Shown here: in pieces, positions 25,545-36,363 of the stretch
Position numbering within the stretch: the first letter of the stretch is position 1
Layout: each line of letters opens with the position of its first letter
DNA from: Candidatus Nomurabacteria bacterium
GTDB lineage: Bacteria > Patescibacteriota > Saccharimonadia > Saccharimonadales > UBA7683
Direction: 5' to 3'
Assembly (NCBI GenBank): GCA_020631865.1
Contig: JACKGS010000002.1
Span: 214,598 to 278,597 of the forward strand
DNA length: 64,000 bases
Translations under genes and position numbers: made by a program
The notes under the pieces: generated by a model
What the model saw: the letters and a program-made list of their open reading frames with translations, nothing else
Database searches by the model: none
What the model was told of the DNA's origin: nothing

Positions 25545-25757
25545 TGTAATGCTCTCTCCTGATCTTTGGCGGTGTGCCTTCTCGCATGGCGAGAGTGTGT
25601 CTTTCTTTAACACACAAGATAAGGTTATAAAGCAGGTAGTGTTCTGCCCTATAGCCTTATCTTGTGTTTGTCTGCTTGTCAAAGTACAGAGAAGGAGCTA
25701 ATGAAAGCTGCCCAGCTCCATTATTGTATTATAGCATTAATTATGTTTAAATGTCAA
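25545..25757 (-). promoter_or_regulatory. strong promoter and structured 5' leader of 25134 gene
   Basis: On the minus strand TTGACA (25757-25752), 18 bases, TATAAT (25733-25728) with extended TGC. The leader of about 175 bases contains GGAGCT/AGCTCC, then a long hairpin: the 13-base arms 25612-25624 and 25655-25667 (ACACAAGATAAGG and its complement) with an inner GCAG/CTGC. A third hairpin, TCTCGC/GCGAGA, follows just before the Shine-Dalgarno. Such a leader is riboswitch- or thermosensor-like. Confidence 0.6.
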
Positions 25758-25790
25758 TAGTTGGTTGTATGTGTCATGGCGTCTGGGCTG

Positions 25791-27452
25791 TTATTTTAGT
25801 AAGTGGCTGCTAAGCTTGTCTGATTTTTCTGTTGTCCAATGATTTGGTGGTACTACTGATGCCCAGGCGTGTGGTGCTGTATCTTGGTAGTAGTGCCCTT
25901 CTCCGAGTGGTGCAGACGCGGCAATTGCTTGGTCTAGGCCTACTTGTAGAAAAGTAATTACTGGATACCACCTTGTCTGAGGCGATACTGCTCTGCCCCT
26001 GGGTTCGTTAAGCCAGTCTGGTTTATTAAATATTAGATCAAAACTAAACCAAACTACTGGGTCGTTGGCGTGTTGTAAAAATAAGATTCTGGGATTATCA
26101 TTATTCTCCACTGGGTGTATTTTATTTATGTCTTCTTTTGTGGATGCAAATTTTACAGATTGACCACTGCGATAGATTGGCTGCCATTCTGGGCTCCCTC
26201 TATCTCGATTATTAGTTATATTTCTCCAGAGAGTTGCTTCATTAGGCGTGCCGGTAAACAGGGCTCCATCTAGGTTTCTTCGTATGTCATTAACTCCACT
26301 GAAGGCGTCTTGGGCTCCAAATGAACCTAAGCTAAGCCCATATGCTATTAATTTAGGGCGTTGTTCTTGTGGTTGCTTCATCCATTCTTCAAGAACTGCA
26401 TCATAAAGAACTCGGCCGGCTTCATGTGCTCTGTCTTGATCTACCAAGAATGAAATCCAACTTGGTAGGTATGAATATTGTTGAGATACGATTGCTGTTT
26501 TTCCGTTATGCATATACTCTAATGAATCCATAACATACGGATCTAGCCAACCCGTTCCGGTAGCTGTGGCGATAATTAGCACATCTTTTTCAAATGCATT
26601 TGTTCTTTTAAGCTCTGCAACAGCCAATTCAGCTCTTGCCTCGGCCGTATTTGCGGATGAAAGACCTGCGTAAACTCTAATGGGATCTTCGGCGGATGTG
26701 TTGTTGTAATTTTCAATTTCTTCTTTTGACGGACCTCCTCCAACAAATCTTCTACCTTGAAATCCAATCTTATCCCAAGCAATTAACGAACTGACGCTAC
26801 CTGATTTATTAGGGCTTGTTGGTATAGATATTCCTTCTGGAGTCGTATTGTCTCTTGCGCCAAAAATACCATCGGCAGCCTTTAAAAATCCACTAAATAG
26901 CACACCGCTAATCGCTAAGTAAATAATAGTCGAACTTGTTAAAATGGCTAGCAGCACACTGAGTCTTGAGGGTATCTTTTTGTTATAGAAATGCAGAATT
27001 TTTTTTGATAATTTTGAAACAATGTTAGCAATTTTAATAAACAGCAAAGTGAATATTGCGATAGCTATTAGAGTTAATAATACATATATCGTATCTAGGC
27101 TCTTAACCCCAATTAATTGCCTGACTTCATTTTGCCAGATAATTCCCTTTATGACCGTGAACATTATAGATACTGGGAAAAATAAAAGTATTAAATGCCA
27201 GGCAATTTGTTTTTTTGGTTGTGATATTTCTTTTTGAATAAGCCATCTGGTTACGTTACTGATACCAAGCCCAATACCGTAGCCGACTGAAATTGCCAAG
27301 CTGCTAATTAAAGCCTGTATGTACCATGGCCGTGGGAGAAGAGATGGCAGAACTGATGTTATTAATGATAGTAGTGCGAATAATATGCCGATATAATTAA
27401 AACGCCTTAAGGCCTTGAGGCTGCGCGTATGTATGTAATTAAGGTGTTTCAT
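25791..27452 (-). CDS. membrane alpha/beta-hydrolase of the Abhydrolase_9 type
   Basis: A 553-residue protein. Four or five membrane helices occupy about residues 20-210, then a catalytic alpha/beta-hydrolase domain. The pattern IGFQGRRFVGGGPSKEEI, PIRVYAGLSSANT, IIATATGTGWLDP, QQYSYLPSWISFLVD and the nucleophile elbow AYGLSLGSFG match a family well known in Actinobacteria (Pfam Abhydrolase_9 with an N-terminal membrane domain). Substrates of the family are unknown, probably lipids or esters at the membrane. Its presence is consistent with gene exchange between Saccharibacteria and actinobacterial hosts, which is inference. Confidence 0.85.
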   Translation of the reverse strand: MKHLNYIHTRSLKALRRFNYIGILFALLSLITSVLPSLLPRPWYIQALISSLAISVGYGIGLGISNVTRWLIQKEISQPKKQIAWHLILLFFPVSIMFTVIKGIIWQNEVRQLIGVKSLDTIYVLLTLIAIAIFTLLFIKIANIVSKLSKKILHFYNKKIPSRLSVLLAILTSSTIIYLAISGVLFSGFLKAADGIFGARDNTTPEGISIPTSPNKSGSVSSLIAWDKIGFQGRRFVGGGPSKEEIENYNNTSAEDPIRVYAGLSSANTAEARAELAVAELKRTNAFEKDVLIIATATGTGWLDPYVMDSLEYMHNGKTAIVSQQYSYLPSWISFLVDQDRAHEAGRVLYDAVLEEWMKQPQEQRPKLIAYGLSLGSFGAQDAFSGVNDIRRNLDGALFTGTPNEATLWRNITNNRDRGSPEWQPIYRSGQSVKFASTKEDINKIHPVENNDNPRILFLQHANDPVVWFSFDLIFNKPDWLNEPRGRAVSPQTRWYPVITFLQVGLDQAIAASAPLGEGHYYQDTAPHAWASVVPPNHWTTEKSDKLSSHLLK

Positions 27453-27491
27453 AGAATAAATTATACTAATAATTTTATCTTAGAGATATGT

Positions 27492-27504
27492 TATTGTTGA
27501 ATCA
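27492..27504 (+). promoter_or_regulatory. extended -10 promoter, leaderless start of 27505 gene
   Basis: TATTGT (27492-27497) preceded by TGT; the ATG follows 7 bases later. No -35 consensus and no Shine-Dalgarno are seen. Confidence 0.45.
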
Positions 27505-28185
27505 ATGAATAGGGCGCAACTTTTAGCATGGCTGTTCGTACTGATTTCCGCACTGGTAGCAGTAATCTTTGCGCTATCTAAAAATACAAAGATACTAAAT
27601 ATTATGGGCTACGTTATTTTATATAGTGTTGCATTGTTTGTAATATATAAACTGAAGCTGATGTCTAGTGAGGTCGGTATATCACGCCAGGCAGTCTATA
27701 GCGGAATTCGTGTTGCTTTACCGTTTATGATAGCGATTATTATTTCTGGGATATTTTTGTTTTATTTCAAAAAAGAACTTTTTCTTGATTTAAGATATAA
27801 ACAAAATCTAGTCGATGTGTTAGTTAAATTGCTGATTATATTACCTATCACAGTTGTAATTATCGAAGAGCTAATTTTCAGAGGAGTAATAATGGCTGTG
27901 CTTACTCAGCTTTTTGATTTGCGATCTGCTGTAATTGCATCATCACTACTTTTTGGGCTGTGGCATGTGTACTCTGCGGGTGGCATTAAATTAGACATCT
28001 TGAATTTGCCTTTTACTATTCCTGGGATAGCTGTTTCCGCCTTAGTTATATTAGCGACCTCAGTGGCGGGTTTATTTTTTGCGTGGTTAAGAATTAAGAG
28101 TGATGGAATAGTCGCCTCGATATTAGTGCATTGGTCGTTGAATGCCACAGGTGTAATACTGGCCTTCTTGGCTTGGCGTAAATAA
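27505..28185 (+). CDS. CPBP-family intramembrane metalloprotease (CAAX/Abi)
   Basis: A 226-residue protein with about seven membrane helices. The CPBP (Rce1/Abi) catalytic motifs are present: Glu121-Glu122 and Arg126 in IEELIFRG, the His motif in LLFGLWHVYS, and a last His in ILVHWSLNATG. The bacterial members are intramembrane proteases often linked to bacteriocin self-immunity or processing of membrane proteins. No bacteriocin gene is next to it, so the substrate is unknown. It stands alone in plus orientation among minus-strand genes. Confidence 0.88.
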   Translation: MNRAQLLAWLFVLISALVAVIFALSKNTKILNIMGYVILYSVALFVIYKLKLMSSEVGISRQAVYSGIRVALPFMIAIIISGIFLFYFKKELFLDLRYKQNLVDVLVKLLIILPITVVIIEELIFRGVIMAVLTQLFDLRSAVIASSLLFGLWHVYSAGGIKLDILNLPFTIPGIAVSALVILATSVAGLFFAWLRIKSDGIVASILVHWSLNATGVILAFLAWRK

Positions 28186-28194
28186 TCTCCTGAC

Positions 28195-28217
28195 ACCTCA
28201 TGTAATACTACTGAGGT
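28195..28217. terminator. convergent terminator hairpin
   Basis: ACCTCA (28195-28200) pairs with TGAGGT (28212-28217) around an 11-base loop. It lies between the convergent CAAX protease and HerA-like genes and overlaps the end of the latter. Confidence 0.5.
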
Positions 28218-30724
28218 TTATCTAGTTTTATTTCTGCTGATAGATTAGTTTTTTTGCCTCCCCTACTTCCGCGACGTGTCTTCTTTTTCTTTGGCTCGCC
28301 TGTCGTGGGGTCAATTGGTCGTGGCGCGGTGGTTTGATTGGTCTGGCTGGGTGTTGAATCTTTAGTACCCGAGGTCTCCATAATTGTTGCTGCAATTTGT
28401 TCTTTGGGTACGGAATAGTTTCTGCGAGTGTTTTCTATAATTTGGGGGCTGAAATCCGTGATTGAAGTCGGTAGACGTAATGTTTTTCCAGAGAATGCCT
28501 GAGTTTTTTCACCATCAATGGCCATGGTTGCTAGGAAGTGAAAGTTGTTTTGCTGTAAGATATCTTGAGTTTCAAAGTGGGGCTCGAAGTACTTTACAAG
28601 TGAACTGCCATCTTCAGCGCCAACCCTAAGTACTACCATAGAGCCAACGTTGCCAAAAACAGCATCTTTAACCTCGGGCGGCATCTGAGAGATGTACTGA
28701 TTTGCAACGGTTAGATTTAAACCGTATTTACGGGCTTCAGAAAGGATTACAGCAAAGCTATCGGTGGCAAAGTTTTGGAACTCATCTACGTATAAATAGA
28801 ATGGTCTACGATCATTAATATGCACATTGGCCCGGCTCATTGCGGCAAGCTGTATTTTGGTAACCATTAAAGCACCCATAATCGCTGCGTTATCTTCACC
28901 CATTAAGCCACGGCTTAGGTTTACTATTAAAATCTTGCCCTCATCCATTATTTGTCGAACATTAAAACTACTCTTCGATTGTCCAACAATATTTCTAACC
29001 ATAGGGTTGGCTACAAAAGCTCCGACTTTATTTAAGATTGGCGCAACAGCTTCTGTAGCAAACTTTTCATTCCAGCTAGCAAATTCAATGGTCCAGAACT
29101 GCTTCACTACGACATCTTGTAGATTATCAACTATAGTTTTACGAAATTTAACATCTGTTAGCATTCTGGTGATATCTAGCATTGTTGTACCCGGCGTATC
29201 GAGTAGCGCTAGTATGGTGTAACGTAGAATGTACTCGAGGCGCGGCCCCCAACTGTTTTCGAACATTCGTTTTAATACACCAACGAGCTCAGAGCTAGTA
29301 TGACCTTTCATGTTTTGATCCATAACTTCCATTGGATTGAATCCTACTGGAAACTCGGTATCGGACGGGTTGAAGTAAACGACATCTTTAATGCGATTTT
29401 CAGGAATAAACTTCATGATATCCATGGCGTAATCTCCGTGTGGATCTACCACGGCAAAACCTTCGTTGTGGAAGATGTCAGAAAGCGTCAAAAGCGTTAA
29501 AAGACCAGACTTACCTGTCCCGGTCTGACCAATAATATACATATGTCTGCCCCTGTCGCCTCTTTTGATGCCAAATTGCATACTTGTGCCCCTGAAGTTT
29601 GTGATACCAAAGGGACTAACGCCATCTATGAACTTACCTCCTGTAACCGGCAGGTTTGAGGGCGGCTCTGCAGTTTTTGCGCTTGCCCAAACCACCCCTG
29701 GAGTTTCTACCGTGGTATGAGGTAGATGATATAGACTGGCAAGTTCTTCAATATTAAAAATAAAGCCCTTGTCTATAAAGAATCTCGCCCTGTATTCGGC
29801 AAGTTTTAAAGAATCGAAAGAAGGGTTTTTAATTTTAAAACTGTTTAAGTTGGTGCTATTAAATTGCTTAAATGTACCAACTATTGCTTGCATGCGTAGT
29901 CTGGCTTCGTTACGGTCCGTACCTAGGTATGCAACTCTTACTTTAACTTGATATCCAAGTTTTCGACTTTTTTCTTCTGCAGCGGCTATTCTAGTCTTAT
30001 CTCTTTCAGAAATATCAGAGCTTGTTGTTGAGCTTTCTGGTGGTTTCCATAAGGCTCCTAGCGCCGAACCTAACCATCCACTTGAATTAATACCGCCACC
30101 ATTTTTAACTCGAGAAATAAAACTGGCACTTTTTTTATGCCAATTATCATCTATTGGTCTAGCGAGTACTTGTATCCACATTTCTTCACCTTCTGGTGCT
30201 AGTTTGGCAAGTGTTGCGGTCATTGCAGCGAGTGGATCGACTTCAAAGCTTGGGAATGTTTTTATTGGCAACGCATCATTGTCCGTTAGACTTATTTCTG
30301 CTGTATGAATAACCGGAGTACTAGTAAAATCCCTAGAGGTGTAGTCTTCTGGAAGTTCATGTATCTGTACGGTTGGATACTGTGCATAAATTTGACCTTC
30401 TACAAAATTCTTGAGGTGTTCTGGAACCCAAACAAAAAACCTTATTCTATTACCAATTGATGCAATTTCGTAACTTATATGCTCTTGCAAGCCACCATCT
30501 TTAAAACGCTCTTTTTTAGATCGCAGTATTCCGTGGAGACTAGCAAACATTTGCTCTGCGGCAAGCTCTTTTTTGTCATTTGCCCTGGGTATTTCTAGCG
30601 AGAGCAGAATATGGTTCACCTCTTTTAGGGCCTTAACTTTTTGGTTGTTGCGCCATGTAAAATACAGTAAAGCACCGACAATCGGGATATAAATCCACCA
30701 AGTTGTCATTAAAAAAGAAATCAT
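28208..30724 (-). CDS. HerA/TraD-like membrane-anchored DNA-translocating ATPase
   Basis: An 838-residue P-loop ATPase. One membrane helix at about 8-24, then an N-terminal domain of about 330 residues seen in CPR proteins, then a VirD4/TraD/HerA-type motor: Walker A GQTGTGKS with Lys405, the strand AVVDPHGDYA, Walker B FYLYVDEFQNF, and the late QYISQMPPEVKDAVFGNVG. The C-terminus is low-complexity and ends in a basic KKKKTRRGSRGGKK patch that could bind DNA. Related proteins act as coupling proteins of type IV secretion or DNA pumps. A role in DNA uptake or export, or in pilus-linked transfer, is possible. No other secretion genes flank it. Confidence 0.88.
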   Translation of the reverse strand: MISFLMTTWWIYIPIVGALLYFTWRNNQKVKALKEVNHILLSLEIPRANDKKELAAEQMFASLHGILRSKKERFKDGGLQEHISYEIASIGNRIRFFVWVPEHLKNFVEGQIYAQYPTVQIHELPEDYTSRDFTSTPVIHTAEISLTDNDALPIKTFPSFEVDPLAAMTATLAKLAPEGEEMWIQVLARPIDDNWHKKSASFISRVKNGGGINSSGWLGSALGALWKPPESSTTSSDISERDKTRIAAAEEKSRKLGYQVKVRVAYLGTDRNEARLRMQAIVGTFKQFNSTNLNSFKIKNPSFDSLKLAEYRARFFIDKGFIFNIEELASLYHLPHTTVETPGVVWASAKTAEPPSNLPVTGGKFIDGVSPFGITNFRGTSMQFGIKRGDRGRHMYIIGQTGTGKSGLLTLLTLSDIFHNEGFAVVDPHGDYAMDIMKFIPENRIKDVVYFNPSDTEFPVGFNPMEVMDQNMKGHTSSELVGVLKRMFENSWGPRLEYILRYTILALLDTPGTTMLDITRMLTDVKFRKTIVDNLQDVVVKQFWTIEFASWNEKFATEAVAPILNKVGAFVANPMVRNIVGQSKSSFNVRQIMDEGKILIVNLSRGLMGEDNAAIMGALMVTKIQLAAMSRANVHINDRRPFYLYVDEFQNFATDSFAVILSEARKYGLNLTVANQYISQMPPEVKDAVFGNVGSMVVLRVGAEDGSSLVKYFEPHFETQDILQQNNFHFLATMAIDGEKTQAFSGKTLRLPTSITDFSPQIIENTRRNYSVPKEQIAATIMETSGTKDSTPSQTNQTTAPRPIDPTTGEPKKKKTRRGSRGGKKTNLSAEIKLDKPQ

Positions 30725-30847
30725 CTGTTAACTTTACTGTTAGTCATTAGCTTTATTATATCAAGTTTAGGCATTTGAGATAAGAGTCTGAGTGTGGATA
30801 GAAATTAAGCTGTATAAATGAAGCATGGAATAAGAAGACGGTAATTT

Positions 30848-30884
30848 GAAATAAGAAATAAGAAATATGGAATATGGAATATGG
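30848..30884. repeat. heptanucleotide microsatellite
   Basis: GAAATAA occurs twice and GGAATAT three times in direct succession in the intergenic stretch. The same heptad logic (GGAAAAT) recurs inside topA at 34311-34341. The unit length of 7 and the shared GGAA core suggest a common slippage-prone repeat family. Confidence 0.6.
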
Positions 30885-30912
30885 TTTTGAAATTAACAAT
30901 ACTAGTCTATTT

Positions 30913-31218
30913 TTATTTGAAGATTGTCTTAAAACTAATGCCAGGCTCGGGCTTGATATCAGCTGGGTCTTCAAACGCCGATTTTCCGGGTAATAAAATC
31001 TCACACATTTTTTTCAGTTTTTCATATTGATTACTATAGCCAACAAACTCTTCTTCAGAGCTGCGGTTGCTGTATGGATAAGGATAAAGAATATCGTTAC
31101 TGCGTTTGCTCGCAAAAGCTTTAGCGGCGTTATGAGCATTGTTAGCCAAATGTGCCAGTGCAACAGCATCGTCGTAATTAGATTGCTATTGAGGATTGAG
31201 GTCTTCGTAGTGTTTCAT
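30913..31218 (-). pseudogene. small hypothetical gene with in-frame amber codon
   Basis: A frame of about 100 codons starting at ATG 31218, 8 bases after the end of the sigma4-HARE gene. It has TAG as codon 11 (31188-31186): MKHYEDLNPQ, stop, QSNYDDAVALAHLANN, then about 75 more codons to 30913. The part after the stop is helical and polar, not recognised. Possible readings are a single substitution (Gln codon to TAG), amber read-through, or a later start at a TTG. Intact genes in this window use TAG as a stop, so genome-wide recoding is unlikely. Confidence 0.45.
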
Positions 31219-31226
31219 TGAGGTGG

Positions 31227-32261
31227 CTATACTTCTACAAGTGCGTAGGTTGCTTTTGCTACGCGCTTAAATTGTTTTTTGCCCTGCAAGTTAAGTAAAA
31301 TAGTAGTTTCTTTAACTTGTCTGCTTTTTAGAACTTCGCGAACAATATCATCACGGTGCATTGGTTCTTTAGATTTTTTAAGTATACTGGTGATGATATC
31401 AGATACCGTACCCTTGCTGTAGCCCCATTCTTTAAGTGCATAGATTCCGCGACCGATTAGTACAAAGCGTGGGTCTTTGATTAGTTCATTATGGATTGCT
31501 TGGGTAGTAACATCTTTGCGCTTAAATTCAGAATCTTTGATTTTTCCAGAGATTTCAGAAAAGTGCATTGGCTTTTCATTCTCTTGTAAAATAACGTAGA
31601 TTTTATCTCGAATGTTTCTCGGGTTAACTAGTGGCCATTTTATGTAACCCCATTGATTCTTGAGAGTTGCCAAGTGCTTGCTAATTGTCGCAAGCGAAAG
31701 TACGTGGTTCGGGTGTTCGTATCCAGTTAGTTTTTTGTGAAGATCATCAATTGTTAGAGGTGTTTTGTTATCCTTGATGGCCTTCACTATCTCAGTAACC
31801 TTCTCTTTAAGAGAATCTTCGGTGTAGTAGTCTTTTATTGCAACGGCTTGGTTGTAGTCATCGTTTTCGTCAACTACGGTAAGTTGCGGTGCAAGTGTGG
31901 CTAGAAACGCTACATGAGCTTTGTCTCTGTCATCATCAGAGCCACACACCTTCTTGGCAAGATTTCTGACTTTTGCCGCACGACCCATTTCTGAAAGATG
32001 TTTGATAAATTCTTTTTCTACCTCATCGATATGAGGTAGATCTTTTTCAGCAGCCAATTTAAGACGTATCAAAATTGCTTTCTCTAGCTGTCGAACACGT
32101 TCACGGGTAATGCCCAGTAGCTCACCTATCTGTTCTAGGGTTTCTTTGCGGTCATATAAACCAAATCGACGAGCAATAATCTCGCGTTCTCTTTCGCGAT
32201 CGATAGTTTCTAAGATCTCTTTTACGTATTGCTTGATGTCGAGTTTGGTTGATTCTTCCAT
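31227..32261 (-). CDS. sigma70 region 4 - HARE-HTH fusion protein
   Basis: A 344-residue DNA-binding protein. Residues about 15-70 match sigma70 region 4, with the helix-turn-helix TLEQIGELLGITRERVRQLEKAI, which normally reads the -35 box. Sigma region 2 is absent. The rest contains two HARE-HTH-like winged helices (around 145-210 and 225-290, for example DLHKKLTGYEHPNHVLSL and KPMHFSEISGKIKDSEFK) as in the RNA polymerase delta subunit RpoE. It may modulate RNA polymerase at -35 elements rather than act as a full sigma factor. A CAAGAGG Shine-Dalgarno precedes the ATG. It is well separated from topA by a structured RNA unit. Confidence 0.82.
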   Translation of the reverse strand: MEESTKLDIKQYVKEILETIDREREREIIARRFGLYDRKETLEQIGELLGITRERVRQLEKAILIRLKLAAEKDLPHIDEVEKEFIKHLSEMGRAAKVRNLAKKVCGSDDDRDKAHVAFLATLAPQLTVVDENDDYNQAVAIKDYYTEDSLKEKVTEIVKAIKDNKTPLTIDDLHKKLTGYEHPNHVLSLATISKHLATLKNQWGYIKWPLVNPRNIRDKIYVILQENEKPMHFSEISGKIKDSEFKRKDVTTQAIHNELIKDPRFVLIGRGIYALKEWGYSKGTVSDIITSILKKSKEPMHRDDIVREVLKSRQVKETTILLNLQGKKQFKRVAKATYALVEV

Positions 32262-32304
32262 AAAACCTCTTGATAAATAGTTAATTTGCTGTAAATATAT
32301 GTAT

Positions 32305-32333
32305 ATTTTAGTACATTATACTATATAAGTCAA
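32305..32333 (-). promoter_or_regulatory. promoter of sigma4-HARE gene
   Basis: Minus strand TTGACT (32333-32328), 17 bases, TAAAAT (32310-32305). The leader is about 40 bases and carries a Shine-Dalgarno, unlike the leaderless promoters elsewhere. Confidence 0.6.
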
Positions 32334-32496
32334 CACCGTGTCAACAGATGTATAAACAAATTATAGCACGAATTAGCAAACTTTAAAAATACATGTACAC
32401 AGTAACCTTAAGTTTTTATACTTGTCAAAAGAAGTAAATGGTAGTGGTTTGTTTTTTATAAATAGTGTCCAGTAATCATGGTGACCTGGTGTTAGG

Positions 32497-32580
32497 AAAA
32501 CAAAAAAGAAAAGGCGTAACCGTTGTGCTACAAAGATGTGCGCATAATTAAGCGCTACTATCCGAGCTGACGGTTACGCC
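32497..32580 (-). terminator. intrinsic terminator of the 610-nt RNA
   Basis: An 11-bp perfect stem, GGCGTAACCGT (32513-32523) with ACGGTTACGCC (32570-32580), encloses a smaller GCGC/GCGC hairpin. On the minus strand it is followed by a 16-base tract that is almost all T. Confidence 0.8.
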
Positions 32581-33112
32581 GAACCTGCAACCAGGCGAGG
32601 GTTTGCAACAGCTTATTAGGCTGAATGTAATTAGCAAACCCTCGACTTCCCCTTGTTGGTGCAGGTGAAAATTCCCGAGGGTACAAGCAGCGGGATAGCT
32701 TGTGTCTTATGATGAATATCAACTTTAGGACCCTCGGGGCTCGCACGTTTGCCCTGGGGCAACTGGTGCGTGCATTGGCCGGAAGGCTCAGTGGCTACCA
32801 TGTGATCATGGATCTGTCACCGGCCTTCCGTAGGTGGTAATCTGCAATAGATTACACGATGTTGCGAGAGAACTTACTTACTAACCGAGTGTAATTGCTT
32901 TAAACCCTGTGGGTGCTCAGTTTCTTGGCAAGTAAGTGGGATAAAACCACTTGATTATACTCTCGCTCAGGTGTCTTCGGTAGTCGTCAGACCGAAGAGC
33001 TATGCTTGTACCCAGTCAAGCATATCACCATTATATTTTGAGTCGAAGACTCGGCAGGTCATACTTTTAAAGTATAAAAAACCGAATCTTCAACAGATAT
33101 TTTTAATGTGCA
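32497..33112 (-). ncRNA. candidate large structured non-coding RNA, about 610 nt
   Basis: No convincing ORF in 615 bases between a strong promoter and a strong terminator, but a dense run of hairpins on the minus strand. Pairs include GAGTC/GACTC, ATGCTTG/CAAGCAT, CTTCGGT/ACCGAAG, AAGTGG/CCACTT, GTAATCT/AGATTAC, CGGAAGGC/GCCTTCCG enclosing CCATG/CATGG, TTGCCC/GGGCAA, CCCGAGGGT/ACCCTCGGG enclosing ACAAGC/GCTTGT, ACCTGCA/TGCAGGT enclosing CGAGGGTTTGC/GCAAACCCTCG and CAGC/GCTG, and the terminal GGCGTAACCGT/ACGGTTACGCC. The block is more GC-rich than its flanks. I see neither RNase P core sequences nor tmRNA features. Identity unknown. Confidence 0.7.
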
Positions 33113-33118
33113 GACCTT

Positions 33119-33147
33119 TTTATACTCCCCTGATTAGCTAAAGTCAA
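33119..33147 (-). promoter_or_regulatory. promoter of the 610-nt RNA
   Basis: Minus strand TTGACT (33147-33142), exactly 17 bases, TATAAA (33124-33119), placed just after the topA stop codon. Predicted transcription start is near 33112. Confidence 0.7.
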
Positions 33148-33151
33148 CAGT

Positions 33152-35485
<2,334 letters not shown>

Positions 35486-35629
35486 ATTTTATTAACTTAT
35501 GCTTTTACCACGTTACATATTTTTATAAATAAATGCAACAGCTGCTAAGATTAAAGAATTATGATTCAAGAGTCAAGAGTAATATTTGTTTCAGTATTCG
35601 TTAACGGATATCTTGCTTATATTATAAGC

Positions 35630-36225
35630 TTACTCTTCGGCTGAGACCTTTGATTTAAGCGATGGCTGAAATTCCCAGCCTTGTTCGCCGTAATCGAGCC
35701 TCAGTGGGCCTAGGGTTATTGCACCAATCTCTGTCCATGCTGTTTGTAGTCGGCGTTCGCATTCATAGAAGCCGTCCCAGTCTTGTTCTGTACCGATGAA
35801 TTTTCCCACAGTTACATGTGGTGAATAATCGGAGTTCTTGAAGGACATTTGATCGTTGCGAATGCCAGAAACTTTTCTTGCAGAGGTGCGTTCACGGCTT
35901 AGCCATTCAGGTTTTCTGTATCGATAACTAGGGCTCCAAATATGCCCTTTGCGCCCGTAGGAGTGATGCTAGCTGACCCCATGCCACTACATCTTTACTG
36001 GCAAAAACCCTTCTGTTAAAGGCGAAGGATGCATAACTCGGATTAAATGTCCTGGGTGTTTTGTTGCCATGAAGCATTTTTTTGAGATAAAAGAGTAAGA
36101 TGTAGCGCATCGCTACCAACCGTATGAATAAAAGTCGGCATCAGCCAGTATCTCATGAGTAACCTCTAGAATTCTCTCGCCGCCTCTCTTGTGATACGGG
36201 TCTATGAAGATAAACTTTTTGACAT
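35630..36225 (-). pseudogene. 2H phosphoesterase (2'-5' RNA ligase-like), broken by about four indels
   Basis: Putting the three frames together gives one protein of about 197 residues. It starts MSKKFIFIDPYHKRGGE (one A is missing after codon 3). It shifts in a TTTT run to DALHLTLLSQKN, which contains the first His-x-Thr motif. It then shifts to FNPSYASFAFNRRVFASKD and VIDTEN, and a missing C leads to PEWLSRERTSARKVSGI and the second motif HVTVGKFIGTEQ. Two HxT motifs define 2H enzymes, which act on 2',3'-cyclic phosphates or 2'-5' linked RNA. Its promoter is near-perfect, so the gene is probably functional and the indels may be assembly errors. Confidence 0.7.
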
Positions 36226-36232
36226 TATGTAT

Positions 36233-36261
36233 ATTATATCATTCAATAATATAAAAGTCAA
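36233..36261 (-). promoter_or_regulatory. promoter of the 2H phosphoesterase gene, leaderless
   Basis: Minus strand TTGACT (36261-36256), 17 bases, TATAAT (36238-36233) with extended TGA. The ATG at 36225 follows 7 bases later. Confidence 0.7.
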
Positions 36262-36363
36262 TATATTTTACGAATTAACTTTCAAATAAGCTTTAAAGAA
36301 GAATTTATTTTTACCAGTTATGTGCCGAGAGTTGTCATAAGGTGGCGTAGATTATTTGCCCAT

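Noticed and set aside
25215..25701. Two plus-strand ORFs of 104-115 aa opposite the 25134 gene
   Set aside because: They are shadows of the minus-strand gene and its leader. The minus strand has promoter, Shine-Dalgarno and hairpins in the right order.
32497..33112. tmRNA (ssrA) as an explanation of the 610-nt unit
   Set aside because: No tRNA-like acceptor/T-arm, no CCA and no plausible tag reading frame.
35630..36225. One frame reads through three in-frame TAG codons (amber recoding to Gln)
   Set aside because: The other frames carry the first His-x-Thr motif and the better protein sequence, and single-base homopolymer corrections join them. Intact genes in the window use TAG as a normal stop.
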